Shown one piece after another: positions 18,901 through 27,379 of a DNA stretch of 30,361 bases; within the stretch, counting starts at the first letter, position 1, and every line of letters begins with the position of its first letter. The stretch is from Oscillospiraceae bacterium (GTDB taxonomy: Bacteria; Bacillota_A; Clostridia; Oscillospirales; JAAYXM01), in assembly GCA_017408185.1 (NCBI GenBank), contig JAFQVE010000374.1:1-30361 (forward strand), read 5' to 3'. The position numbers were made by a program, and so were the translations under genes. The notes beneath the pieces were generated by a model. That model was not told where the DNA came from. It did no database searches and saw nothing but the letters and a program-made list of their open reading frames with translations.

Positions 18901-21900
18901 CTGTGTTCTGTTGTAGTGGGGTCCCGATTCGTTACCCATACCGTCACGGTCGATTACATCAATAAGCTGTGATGCAACGTTTGCACCCGAATATGCTCCT
19001 GTCTGTGAATTGAACACTTCTGTTTCGTAGAGCCAGTCAAGCATCTGTGCCGAATCAGGTTCACGGTCAAGCACAACTGCCGTTGCGGAGATTGTTGCCT
19101 GAATCATACCGAAGTTACCCTTGATTCTGCCTGCTTTTGCCGCATCAAAAACATCTACAAGAAGTCCGTCCCAGTTATCCCAGATACGCTCAGCACTTGA
19201 TTTGCTGTTATCAAGACCAAATTCAGCCGATTTGCCTGAAAGGAAGTTGATTACCTGTGAATCTCCGATTGCGGGATAGAATGCATCGGCTGCAAGCGCT
19301 ATGCTTTCCGCAAGATAGTTATCAGTTATCTTTCCCTGAATCTGACCGAAGCGGGAGCCGCCGTCGGAGTTCATCCATACACGGTTGGGTGTGTTATAGT
19401 TTAAAAGATCAAATTCATGGTATACGTCTGCGATTCTGTCAAGCAGAATTGCTCCTGCTCTTCCATACTTTATATCTCCGGTATAGATATATGCAGTACG
19501 CAATCTGTCAATTGCAGTTCGTGTCTCTGTCCAGAAATAGTTGTGATAAAGGGCGATATAGCAATGACGCTCTACTTCCTCATCGTTGCACATATAAGGA
19601 TTTCCTTTTTCATCTTTCGGAATGTATCCCCAACCGTCGTCTACGCCCCAGGTCTCAACACTCTCACCGGGACGAAGTCCGAGACCGCCGTTGATTGTGT
19701 CTGAAAGTTCAGGATAAAGCTCATTTCTCAATGCATCTTTTTCACCGTTTGCGACAGCTATTGCATTGTTTTCTTTTGCAAGCTCACGGTTGTAGATTCC
19801 GTTTTCGTCAAGACCGCGTTTATATAGAAGAGCAAAGTCGTTTGACGGGAAATATCTCTTACAATCGGGACATTGTACCTTCCATGCACGCACGTAGGAA
19901 TTTGATTCCCAACCGCCTGTACCGCTCTTTCCGTATTTACCTACTATATTTTCACCGCAATAGCGGCATATTTTATAGTTCGGGTCATTTGGCGAACCAA
20001 TCTGACGTGAACGGGGAATTCCCTCTCTGGGGATGAGGTTATAAATCACCTCATAATTTTCAAGAATTCCCGCTGTTGCGTTTACCGCAGAGGTCTGGAG
20101 CTTCTTTGCCCATGTATACTTGGAAACGTTTTCAAGTACAGCTTCACGACGCTCATAAGTATAATATGTCGGCTCGCTTTTTCCGCTGTCAACCGTAACA
20201 TTTATAGTTGCCTTTGCCTCAACAACCTCGCCTCTGTAAAGAGCTCTTGCCGTCACTTCAACCGTGCCGACCTTGAGTCCGGTAACCTTTCCCTTTTCAT
20301 CAATGCTTACAATGGTTCCGTCGCTGAAGGAATATGCGATATTGTTTTTCGGAACGTCTATTGTGTTACCGCTTTCTCTTATAACGGAAAGTGAGCTTGA
20401 AACCGTTTCACGGACAAATATTTCGCCATCAACATTAAGCACAGCTTCTTTTATGGGAGTTTCGTCCACAGCTATGATTTCAAGTGTTCCCACAATAGTT
20501 GTTTTTCCATCAAAAACAGTTGCTGAAATTGTGCAATGTCCGTCGCCCTTTGAAGTGATAACACCGTTTTTGTCCACATCCACAATGGAAGGATCGGATG
20601 ATTCGTATGTTATTGTAAGCTCACCTGACGGAATTTCAGTACCGTCAAGCTTTCGTGCAGTAAGCGTTGTTTCTGCAGTCTCTTCAAAGCCGAGTGTAGT
20701 TTTTTCTGCTGAGAAGTTGACTCTGTTGAGCTTATTTTCGCCATCGAGGATTATGCCGGTCAAATTGACCATACCATCCTGCGGTCCGACTTTTTTGTAG
20801 CACTCGAATACAAGTACATATTCTCCGCTTGTGGGGAAATCAATTATGCAAAGCTCTTCCGTTGCCAATGCCCATCCGCCCTGAGCAGGGTCAAGAAACG
20901 CAACTCTTCCGACACGTGTGTTAAAGTTCAATGCTCCTTCTATATCAGAAACGGTTGTTCCCTTAGGAACAACATATACATTTGCGATTTCACCGCTGTC
21001 AACGTGTGTACGTTTCTTTATACTTGCGTTATATCTTCCTGCAGCAGGAACATTGACAGTAAATGCAACCCATTCACCCTTGGGAGGATTCAGTCTTGCA
21101 CGGTCGTCAAACTTATATGCATCGCCATCTGCGGCTCCGAAGCTTGAACCGAACCACTGCCATTTTCCGTCTGTATAAGCATATGTCACACCACGGATAT
21201 CCGTATCACGGGTTGCACCGGTATATTCAACCACGCCACCGGGCTCAACACCCTTGGGTACTACGTTTTGTTTGAGTGCGGCAAGATTTGAAAACGGTGT
21301 CCAGCCTGATTTTAAGACCGTGAAATCATATTCACATACAACGCCTGCCGGAGACAATGCATTTTCTGCGTCTGTAACCGTAATCTCATCGCTGAGAGTG
21401 CCGGTAAATTCATCGCTTGCGACAGTTGCATAAATCGTGGCTGTTCCGTTTGAAAGCTTTTTGATATGTCCTGTTTTGCTGTTTACGAAAGCGACCTCGG
21501 GATTTGAGCTATGATAGCTTATATAGGAATTGTTGGCATCTACTTCGGACTTGTCGGAGGTGACGATTTTTGCTTCAGCCACACCTTCCTGAACGCCGGA
21601 AATACGTGCCGACATAACAACCGGGATATCTCCGCCGGTAGTGAGTACAAAATCACCAACAGAGCCATAAGCAGATGTAACTCCACTCTCCGCCGTTGCC
21701 TCGCCTGCGAGGAACGAGAAAACATATTTTCCCTTTTCGAGGTTGATTCCCTCGATTATATTGGGGGTAGGTGTTATCATATTGAATACACCGGCACCCT
21801 TGCCATAACAATCGTATGTGCCGAGATATGTTCCCATACTCTCTTTTACGGCTTCGGCATCTGCAGACTTCATTGACTTGTATACACCTTCAAATTCATC

Positions 21901-24039
21901 TGACTTGCACATATATACATCAACAGTTCCACCGTTTGCTTCAGAGATGCCGTTATATATGTGCATCTCATATTCACCGTTTTCGGGAACGTATACTTCA
22001 AAAGCAAGTGCGCTTCTTTTTGAAACCTGAATATTGTTTGTGCGAGAACGGAAATAACTTCTTACATCGTCTTTATACTTCATTCCCGCCATCTCCTCCG
22101 GTGTGGCGAGATTGCTGTCAATGAATCTGTAGAATCCGTTTGTATAATCATAGGTAAGACCCGTAAGCAATGTTGGAGGCTCGGCATCTGCACCCTTGAG
22201 TGCATAGCTATCGGAGCCTATGGAATAAATGATCTTTATTCCCTCTTCTCCCACGATAACATCATTTGATGCGGAAACGGTTCTTCCAAACTCATTCACA
22301 GCTGATGCCGTGATTGTTACTTTACCGTCTTTAATGGCTTTAATTTCGCCGGTTTCAGAAACAGTTGCCTTGCGTGTGTCACTACTCTTAAAAGTAATGT
22401 CGTAATCTGCGGAGTTGAGAGTTGTCATATCACTGCCGTGAGCTACGACAGTCATAAGGGTTTTGTTCATAACCTGTGTGTCGAGCTTTTCCCTCTCAAC
22501 AGTTGCAGAAATACCCGTGAGAATTTTTTTGTCTCCGCCATTGAGTGTCAAAGTGTGTGGATACATACGGAAACCGCCGTCCGAGCCGTCTCCTGTTTTT
22601 CCGCCGCCCTTTTGTGCACTTTCAAATACTATGTAATATTCGCCCTCTTCTCCTTCGGGAACAATCACCCAATCAAGCTCCGTGCTCGTATTGCGGCTTC
22701 CCTCAAAGCGATAATAGCATACATTTTCTCCGATCTTTGTTCCGGACTTATATTCCGAAGCAAGGTCTTTTGTGCCGTCTACCGGAAGAACGTATACGTT
22801 TCCGTAGCCGCCGGAAGAGTTGGACTGACCGTGATCAAGAGTTGCGCCATATCTTCCCGCAACAGGAAGATATACCTTGAACGCTGTCCAGGTATCTTTC
22901 TTTGAGGCAGCAATCTCAACGCCGTATTTGTGAGTGTTGACCGATTTTACATCACTTCCGCCAAACTCCCACAAACCGTAGGTATTATCGTAACTATAGT
23001 TTGCAAGAGCATTTCCTACCGAGGTATCAATATTGAAGTCATAAACAAACTTATATTCCGAAAGAGGAATATCCTCGGGATTTACAACCTCGCCCTCAAT
23101 TACCGTAATTGTTACGGGAGAAGCTGTGAGCACATCTCCTGCCTCGTTTTTAAGAGATGTCGTTATCGCAACTGTTCCTGCGCCTACTGCCGTTACAACG
23201 CCGTTTTGAGAAACAGTAACCACGCCTTCCGGCTCTGTTTTGAAAGTAACGTCCGTATAATCGGAAATGTTCACGTACTTGTCATTCAAATCGCTTCCCA
23301 CTCCGAAGAACGAAAGCTGAGCTGTTTTGTTTTCCACGGTGTCAAGCTCTGTTTTGTCAATGGTGGCGGAAAGAGAGTTAAGAACTGCACCCGATCCGCT
23401 GGAAAGCGTGAGAATATGCGGGTACTGATAATACATCTGCTTTCCGTCGCCCTCTGCAGTATCAGCAGATGTAACGAATACGAGATAGTATTCCGTCACA
23501 CCCTCTGCAACAACAGCGTTGCTGATTGTTGTTTTTGCCGCTGAAACGTTTTTGGAGGCATTATAATATGCAACCTCGTCTCCTATCTGATAATTGGAAT
23601 TTTTTATTCCGTTTTCAATAGTTACCGAGCCGTCTGCCGGAATAAAATACACATCACCCGTAGATTTTGAGTCAGCAGCATTTGCCGCTTTTCTCTGTCC
23701 ATGGGTAAGAACAGCCGTATACGTTCCCGGAATTGGGGTTTTTACCTTAAATGCAAACCAATGATCCGATGTTCTGTTTGCCTTTGCAGGAAGTGATTCC
23801 AAGCCCCATTTATGCGTTACTACACGCATATCTGCAGATTCTCCTGCCCATTGCCAGGTTCCGTTTGTATCCTGATATGTCGTTTTTGTATTTATGTACT
23901 CACCTGCAGCCCAATCGAGATTGAAATCATACACAAAAGTGTATCCGTCGTTCGCAGCAACAGCAGCAACCTCGGGAATTATCGGGATCATAGACAGAAG
24001 CATACATAATGTGAGAAGCGATGCTAATAATCTTTTCAT
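15997..24039 (-). CDS. Giant S-layer-anchored heparinase II/III-like polysaccharide lyase (2680 aa)
   Basis: ATG 24039 is chosen over an upstream in-frame TTG (24060) because AGGAGAG (24045-24051) lies five bases before it and a signal peptide begins there (MKRLLASLLTLCMLLSM). Domains by residue: unnamed module at about 30-213, 327-500, 599-801 and 899-1098, alternating with Ig-like BIG_2 domains at about 218-313, 505-596, 805-890, 1106-1190 and 1196-1283; a lyase toroid from about 1295 with cysteine pairs C1358/C1361 and C1390/C1393 and H1708-Y1709; a heparinase II/III beta domain with H1881-x-H1883-x-D1885 and H1924; a putative Ig (He_PIG-like) domain about 2353-2450; a Gly6 and acidic linker; and three SLH repeats from about 2498 to the end. 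The enzyme should be displayed on the S-layer, cutting a uronic-acid polysaccharide. It directly follows its 811-aa partner gene. Confidence 0.9.
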   Translation of the reverse strand: MKRLLASLLTLCMLLSMIPIIPEVAAVAANDGYTFVYDFNLDWAAGEYINTKTTYQDTNGTWQWAGESADMRVVTHKWGLESLPAKANRTSDHWFAFKVKTPIPGTYTAVLTHGQRKAANAADSKSTGDVYFIPADGSVTIENGIKNSNYQIGDEVAYYNASKNVSAAKTTISNAVVAEGVTEYYLVFVTSADTAEGDGKQMYYQYPHILTLSSGSGAVLNSLSATIDKTELDTVENKTAQLSFFGVGSDLNDKYVNISDYTDVTFKTEPEGVVTVSQNGVVTAVGAGTVAITTSLKNEAGDVLTASPVTITVIEGEVVNPEDIPLSEYKFVYDFNIDTSVGNALANYSYDNTYGLWEFGGSDVKSVNTHKYGVEIAASKKDTWTAFKVYLPVAGRYGATLDHGQSNSSGGYGNVYVLPVDGTKDLASEYKSGTKIGENVCYYRFEGSRNTSTELDWVIVPEGEEGEYYIVFESAQKGGGKTGDGSDGGFRMYPHTLTLNGGDKKILTGISATVEREKLDTQVMNKTLMTVVAHGSDMTTLNSADYDITFKSSDTRKATVSETGEIKAIKDGKVTITASAVNEFGRTVSASNDVIVGEEGIKIIYSIGSDSYALKGADAEPPTLLTGLTYDYTNGFYRFIDSNLATPEEMAGMKYKDDVRSYFRSRTNNIQVSKRSALAFEVYVPENGEYEMHIYNGISEANGGTVDVYMCKSDEFEGVYKSMKSADAEAVKESMGTYLGTYDCYGKGAGVFNMITPTPNIIEGINLEKGKYVFSFLAGEATAESGVTSAYGSVGDFVLTTGGDIPVVMSARISGVQEGVAEAKIVTSDKSEVDANNSYISYHSSNPEVAFVNSKTGHIKKLSNGTATIYATVASDEFTGTLSDEITVTDAENALSPAGVVCEYDFTVLKSGWTPFSNLAALKQNVVPKGVEPGGVVEYTGATRDTDIRGVTYAYTDGKWQWFGSSFGAADGDAYKFDDRARLNPPKGEWVAFTVNVPAAGRYNASIKKRTHVDSGEIANVYVVPKGTTVSDIEGALNFNTRVGRVAFLDPAQGGWALATEELCIIDFPTSGEYVLVFECYKKVGPQDGMVNLTGIILDGENKLNRVNFSAEKTTLGFEETAETTLTARKLDGTEIPSGELTITYESSDPSIVDVDKNGVITSKGDGHCTISATVFDGKTTIVGTLEIIAVDETPIKEAVLNVDGEIFVRETVSSSLSVIRESGNTIDVPKNNIAYSFSDGTIVSIDEKGKVTGLKVGTVEVTARALYRGEVVEAKATINVTVDSGKSEPTYYTYERREAVLENVSKYTWAKKLQTSAVNATAGILENYEVIYNLIPREGIPRSRQIGSPNDPNYKICRYCGENIVGKYGKSGTGGWESNSYVRAWKVQCPDCKRYFPSNDFALLYKRGLDENGIYNRELAKENNAIAVANGEKDALRNELYPELSDTINGGLGLRPGESVETWGVDDGWGYIPKDEKGNPYMCNDEEVERHCYIALYHNYFWTETRTAIDRLRTAYIYTGDIKYGRAGAILLDRIADVYHEFDLLNYNTPNRVWMNSDGGSRFGQIQGKITDNYLAESIALAADAFYPAIGDSQVINFLSGKSAEFGLDNSKSSAERIWDNWDGLLVDVFDAAKAGRIKGNFGMIQATISATAVVLDREPDSAQMLDWLYETEVFNSQTGAYSGANVASQLIDVIDRDGMGNESGPHYNRTQPDGLATMAEYLTFYKGDPKYNPVNNPKFMQMFMAFIPIVSVESQDVNVGDSMSTAGAEFSSDIDIWISAFKHYKDEDMKKRLAQYIYLRNGKTVKNLNYGILETDPERIQDEILAYAEDNPEPISEMMTGYGLSILRDGSNYKSVSESTAKNTLRDFWIYAGTTGVAHAHKDALNLGVEAYGLNLAPDLGYPENTGSDPNRIQWVSATISHNTVSVDNNNQAGFAGTIGRPQHFDDVGFVKLMDVEANDAYTQTENYRRSLVMVKVNDEISYGVDFFRVTGGDKHTYSFHAQSENAVPAEGLEEMTAWEDPSATYASVCSGDNVPYGADPDTPASGSSYTTRYPRGYTWMRKVRQDKTVGDQFAVDFEITDYRKAVKDNKNIHLRMTQINNFNADEVAIVGGMVPVKTANAAMPEMLDYVLVHRNGTNLDSLFTTVYEPYKNERYIESIEPVEVSGEVSSGNMARAVKITHVSGRVDYVVYATDNSVIYTIKDKAENGNDVFKFRGFVGVYSLSGETPIYRYVNDGDIISADGSATGAAERYTGTVKGYQKELDLYNYIDVAIDCDNLSELEGKYIYINNDDVQNGVYHIESATDSAEDLASGCVRLDLGAVSLIRAHKDIYNIEAGYVYNILEGQSFVIPTSFVDAGNPKIAPFNGEISASSGSVVNVTIKATSTVVEDPSIEYLGTTLPRGASLDSETGVLTWKPTSSQIGENHVAVTARDSLGRESTIHFKVTVYGSTSAGTGGGGGGETTTPTIPSDEKENDKEPSTDVGEDIILPPAESDVRFTDLGNHAWAADAINALADEGIIKGTSKTTFSPASKITRADFAILLVRAFGLSSDNEENFADVAASDYFAKELAIARNTGIVGGIGDNKYAPKNFITRQDMMVIVYRALIALGKIEKRNDTQVVPYDDFDLVAEYAKEAVSALVTAGLVNGKNSLIAPLDNTTRAEVAVLIKRILDYVNK

Positions 24040-24077
24040 CTTTACTCTCCTTTTACGCAATTTTGTCTTTTAAAGCA

Positions 24078-26513
24078 TCAATCTGCATAAATTACCTTGT
24101 ATTCACCGTTTTCACTATAAATGAGGTAACCGCGTGCAACGGGATAATCCGATGTTGCCGCAAACTGACCGTGAGTGAAGTCATCACGCTGAGAACTCAT
24201 CTTTTCTTCACAGCTGTCAACCGTGGGTGTAACTCCGCTATTGCCGAATATGATACCAACTTCAAGAATGTTATCCTTGCCAACCTGACCTGCATCATAC
24301 TCAATCATCCATGAATCTTCTTTGTTCTTGTCAAGCATTATCTTTGCACCGTCATTTCCGTTTTCGGATGTGGAAATGCTTGTTGCTTCCCATATAAAGA
24401 AGCTGTATTTTGTTCCGTAATCCACAAGCTTACCGTCACGATACCAGTAGACCGCTTTGTCTGCTTCGCAGGTCACTTCGGTGTCATACTTGCTGTCCTC
24501 AGATGTCATAGTGAAGCTCTCGCCTGCTTCTTTGGTGACAGCATATGCCGTATCCTGTTTTGTAAACTCGGCAATCTTTCGGGAAATTTCACCGATTTTT
24601 CCGCCGTCTTTCCAGATATTTGCAAAGATATATCCGACAAGAGAAGGAACATTTTCTCCACTCGGCTCAACCGTTCCGAGGAACTCTCCGTTCCAGTTGT
24701 AGTACTCGGTAACTTCACCAACCGGTGCATCAATGTAAATTGCCGTAAGTGCAATGTTTGTCATTGCTTTGAATTTGTAGGTTTCTTCCGTTGAAACAAG
24801 GCGACCGTTATCGGCACTTCCGCGAAGCCATCCGCGGAAAACTTTTCCTTCTATCTCCTCTGCCGTGATTTCAACCTCATCACCAAGCTTATAGGTTGTG
24901 CTGTCAACAACGATGTTTTTACCATCGCCGGCATAGTCAACTGCAACGGTAACAGTTTTTTCAACGGGAATATCGGCAACAGAGATTTCTTTTGTAACCG
25001 TCTGAGTCTCACCTTCATATGTAACACTTGCAGAAATGGTTGCCTTTCCTGCACCAACGGCTGCAATGCCGCCTGCAACAAGCTTTATGACAGAAGTGTT
25101 TGAGCTTGTTATGCTGCCTACCGTGACTTCAGCCTCACTTCCGTCAGAAAGATATCCTTTTGCAGAAACGGTGGCTGCATCACCAACAGTAGTGATTTCG
25201 TTTGAAAGTGAAATATTTGCTCCCATATATACGAGGGAGTCTCCTGCAGTGAGGGTGAGCGATGCAGGGTACATCTGATATACCGCAGGATCATTTCCTT
25301 CTGTTTCAATCGGAATGCGGAAAACTATATAATGTTCCACATCCCCTTCTTTAACAACAAACGTACCGAGTTCGGTTTCCGCATCCCATTTATTGGCACC
25401 TGCAAGACCATACTCGACACTATCTTTTTTCTTGTAAGGATCCTCCGCATCTTTATCCATTGCAAGAACAGATGCCACGCCATTCGGTGCATCGTTTACA
25501 GGAATCCAGTATACATCGCCTACCGCAGCGCTGTCTTTTGCCTGTCCGTGAACGAGTGTTGCAGTATACTCACCTGCAACAGGGGTTTTCAATTTGAGTG
25601 CAACCCACATTCCCGGTGTTCTTGCATCTCCGCTTGAACCCGTTATCAGCATATGGTCTCTGTTTTCTCTCGACGCAGCAGCAGAAACATCAAAACGACT
25701 TCTATCCGCAAAGATCCACGACTGCTTTGTGTCCTCAAAAGTCTTTGAAACAAGAGAAGTATCTTTTGCCCACTCGTGATTAAAGTCATATGTAAAAGTA
25801 TATTTTCTTTCTATATTTGCAGTTTTTGTGAGAGTAATATAAGACGGATATTGTGCTGCGTATTCACTCGCTGTATATGAACCATCGGTTATATTACTGT
25901 CCTCAACAGGTTTGCGAAATACAACGTAATAATCAGTTTCGTTATCATTTATTGTAATATTTTCAATATCTGTTGTGTTTTTCCAAATATTCTCTCCTGA
26001 ATTACTGTATATAACATCATCACGTTCTTTGTAATTATCTACATTTTCCATTGCCATAGCACCGGCTATACCGGATGCAGCGTCAACCACACTTCCGGGA
26101 ATAAAATAAACATCGCCTTTCAATTGGTAATCCTTATCAATTTTTGCATATCCAAGCGTTGCTGCGTATACCCCGGCTGCGGGCGCCTTAACTTTGAATG
26201 CATACCAAGCTCCCTGCGGTCTGTGCTTTGAACCACTTGCCCCTATGGTGATGCAATCGTGACCATTGGTGCTATTAGCTGTAGCTCTATATCCCGAGGT
26301 TATCCCTCCTGCAACTTCCCAGCCATACAATTCGTATGTGTTTTGCAATTCAGCCAAATTCTGCCCATGTGTCAAGTCCGGATTAAAATCATAGGTTACA
26401 GACTCGCTTGTTTCAGTTGCATTTGCAAAGGTTACCGGAAGCATTGCAGCTATCATGCAAAGTACCATAACCGTGCTTAAGATTTTTGCCATTCCTTTAT
26501 TTGTTTTTCTCAT
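24078..26513 (-). CDS. Secreted non-catalytic modular protein (811 aa), partner of the SLH lyase
   Basis: ATG 26513 follows a strong GGAGGAG site. Signal peptide about 1-30 (VTFA then NAT). Domains by residue: two copies of the unnamed module (about 38-230 and 236-423), an Ig-like BIG_2 domain (about 430-512), two Listeria-Bacteroides-type repeats (about 520-655; KVFRGWLRGS), and a C-terminal domain (about 665-811) with VYWYRDG, EVGIIFG, HGQFAA and ARGYLIY. Its modules most resemble the first modules of the adjacent lyase (shared YDFN start and GDVYFIP strand), while its C-terminal domain matches the 1022-aa protein at 7067-10135. No catalytic residues are recognised. Probably a binding or surface protein that works with the lyase (inference). 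It ends 38 bases before the lyase start. Confidence 0.85.
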   Translation of the reverse strand: MRKTNKGMAKILSTVMVLCMIAAMLPVTFANATETSESVTYDFNPDLTHGQNLAELQNTYELYGWEVAGGITSGYRATANSTNGHDCITIGASGSKHRPQGAWYAFKVKAPAAGVYAATLGYAKIDKDYQLKGDVYFIPGSVVDAASGIAGAMAMENVDNYKERDDVIYSNSGENIWKNTTDIENITINDNETDYYVVFRKPVEDSNITDGSYTASEYAAQYPSYITLTKTANIERKYTFTYDFNHEWAKDTSLVSKTFEDTKQSWIFADRSRFDVSAAASRENRDHMLITGSSGDARTPGMWVALKLKTPVAGEYTATLVHGQAKDSAAVGDVYWIPVNDAPNGVASVLAMDKDAEDPYKKKDSVEYGLAGANKWDAETELGTFVVKEGDVEHYIVFRIPIETEGNDPAVYQMYPASLTLTAGDSLVYMGANISLSNEITTVGDAATVSAKGYLSDGSEAEVTVGSITSSNTSVIKLVAGGIAAVGAGKATISASVTYEGETQTVTKEISVADIPVEKTVTVAVDYAGDGKNIVVDSTTYKLGDEVEITAEEIEGKVFRGWLRGSADNGRLVSTEETYKFKAMTNIALTAIYIDAPVGEVTEYYNWNGEFLGTVEPSGENVPSLVGYIFANIWKDGGKIGEISRKIAEFTKQDTAYAVTKEAGESFTMTSEDSKYDTEVTCEADKAVYWYRDGKLVDYGTKYSFFIWEATSISTSENGNDGAKIMLDKNKEDSWMIEYDAGQVGKDNILEVGIIFGNSGVTPTVDSCEEKMSSQRDDFTHGQFAATSDYPVARGYLIYSENGEYKVIYAD

Positions 26514-26534
26514 CTTAGTTCTCCTCCTAAAATA

Positions 26535-26564
26535 ATTTTAACAGTAATATATAAAAACGTGCAA
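26535..26564 (-). promoter_or_regulatory. Possible internal promoter ahead of the secreted-protein pair
   Basis: On the minus strand, TTGCAC (26559-26564) and TAAAAT (26535-26540) are 18 bases apart. The -10 matches at five of six positions, the -35 at only three. The predicted start would lie at the SD of the 811-aa gene, giving a very short leader. It could raise expression of the secreted pair above the upstream genes; the call is tentative. Confidence 0.3.
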
Positions 26565-26584
26565 AGCACAAAATTTACCAACTG

Positions 26585-27379
26585 TTACAGATAAAGCGTT
26601 TCACCTGCTTTTACGCACAAAGTTTCGTTTTCGCAGGAAAACCACACATCTGTTGCCGATGGATTTCTTATGATTTTATCATCCGCCGAAACCTCTGTAC
26701 TGCGACAAGCTGTTATATAGTCATATAACTCTCCGTTTGTTGCAAACCATATCCGTTCATCGCCCGACAGAATATCACAAACGTTCTCGATAAGCGACCA
26801 GTTATTATTTTTGTCAAACTCATAAGAATGTCCGTAGATGTAGAGCAGATGCCCTGTATAGTAAGACATCTTTACAAGCCTTTCTGCATAGGAAATCGCA
26901 TCGTTGTGATGGCATGTGGGATTCCATCGCATAAAGTCTTCAGGCTGACGGAAATTGCCGCTGCAATCTATTGTCCTCGCATACTTTATTCCGCCGGCAC
27001 GTGCCGCAGAAACCACCTCATCCGAGTATGCACCGTTGGGATAGGACATTCCACGAACAACATATCCTGCAAGCTTTTCAATCTCACTTCTGTCATTAAA
27101 AACTTCCTTTACCATATCGTGCGCAGGGAGATATGGAAGTGTGAGATGATTTACTCCGTGGATTGCCATTTCATGTCCTTCATAAAGCTTTGAGAGCTTT
27201 TCGGGTGGAATTATATTTTCCATACCAAATCGCCCGGAGTTAATGTGGAATGTACCTTTGACACCATGGAGATTGAATATTTCAACGAGACGAAAATCCG
27301 CTTCTTTGGCATCATCGTAGCTCATTGTAACGGCACGATGTTTGCCGCCCTTATATTTATCAAAGCGTATCACGTTCAA
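26585..27379 (-). CDS. Polysaccharide deacetylase (NodB/CE4 family)
   Basis: 264 aa. The NodB motifs are present: SYDDA (20-24, with D22 as general base and D23 as metal ligand), H74-x-x-x-H78 in IHGVNH (metal ligands), RGMSYPNGAYSD (109-120) and YGHSYEF (182-188, with H184 as the likely general acid). These enzymes remove N- or O-acetyl groups from sugar polymers with a divalent metal. The start is a TTG directly after the upstream stop codon with GGGAG five bases before it; a GTG at 27373 is an alternative. No signal peptide, so it would act on imported fragments, for example N-acetylhexosamine residues (inference). Tightly coupled to the esterase gene upstream. Confidence 0.88.
   Translation of the reverse strand: MNVIRFDKYKGGKHRAVTMSYDDAKEADFRLVEIFNLHGVKGTFHINSGRFGMENIIPPEKLSKLYEGHEMAIHGVNHLTLPYLPAHDMVKEVFNDRSEIEKLAGYVVRGMSYPNGAYSDEVVSAARAGGIKYARTIDCSGNFRQPEDFMRWNPTCHHNDAISYAERLVKMSYYTGHLLYIYGHSYEFDKNNNWSLIENVCDILSGDERIWFATNGELYDYITACRSTEVSADDKIIRNPSATDVWFSCENETLCVKAGETLYL

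Noticed and set aside
15997..24039. Numerous plus-strand and second-frame open frames within the SLH lyase
   Set aside because: All are shadows of one uninterrupted 2680-codon frame with recognisable domains from end to end.
24040..24060. TTG at 24060 as the start of the SLH lyase
   Set aside because: It would place the SD inside the coding region and add charged residues before the signal peptide; ATG 24039 has the proper SD spacing.
26557..26575. Terminator between the deacetylase and the 811-aa gene
   Set aside because: The GTGC/GCAC stem has only four to five pairs; the short T run after it is not enough to call a terminator.
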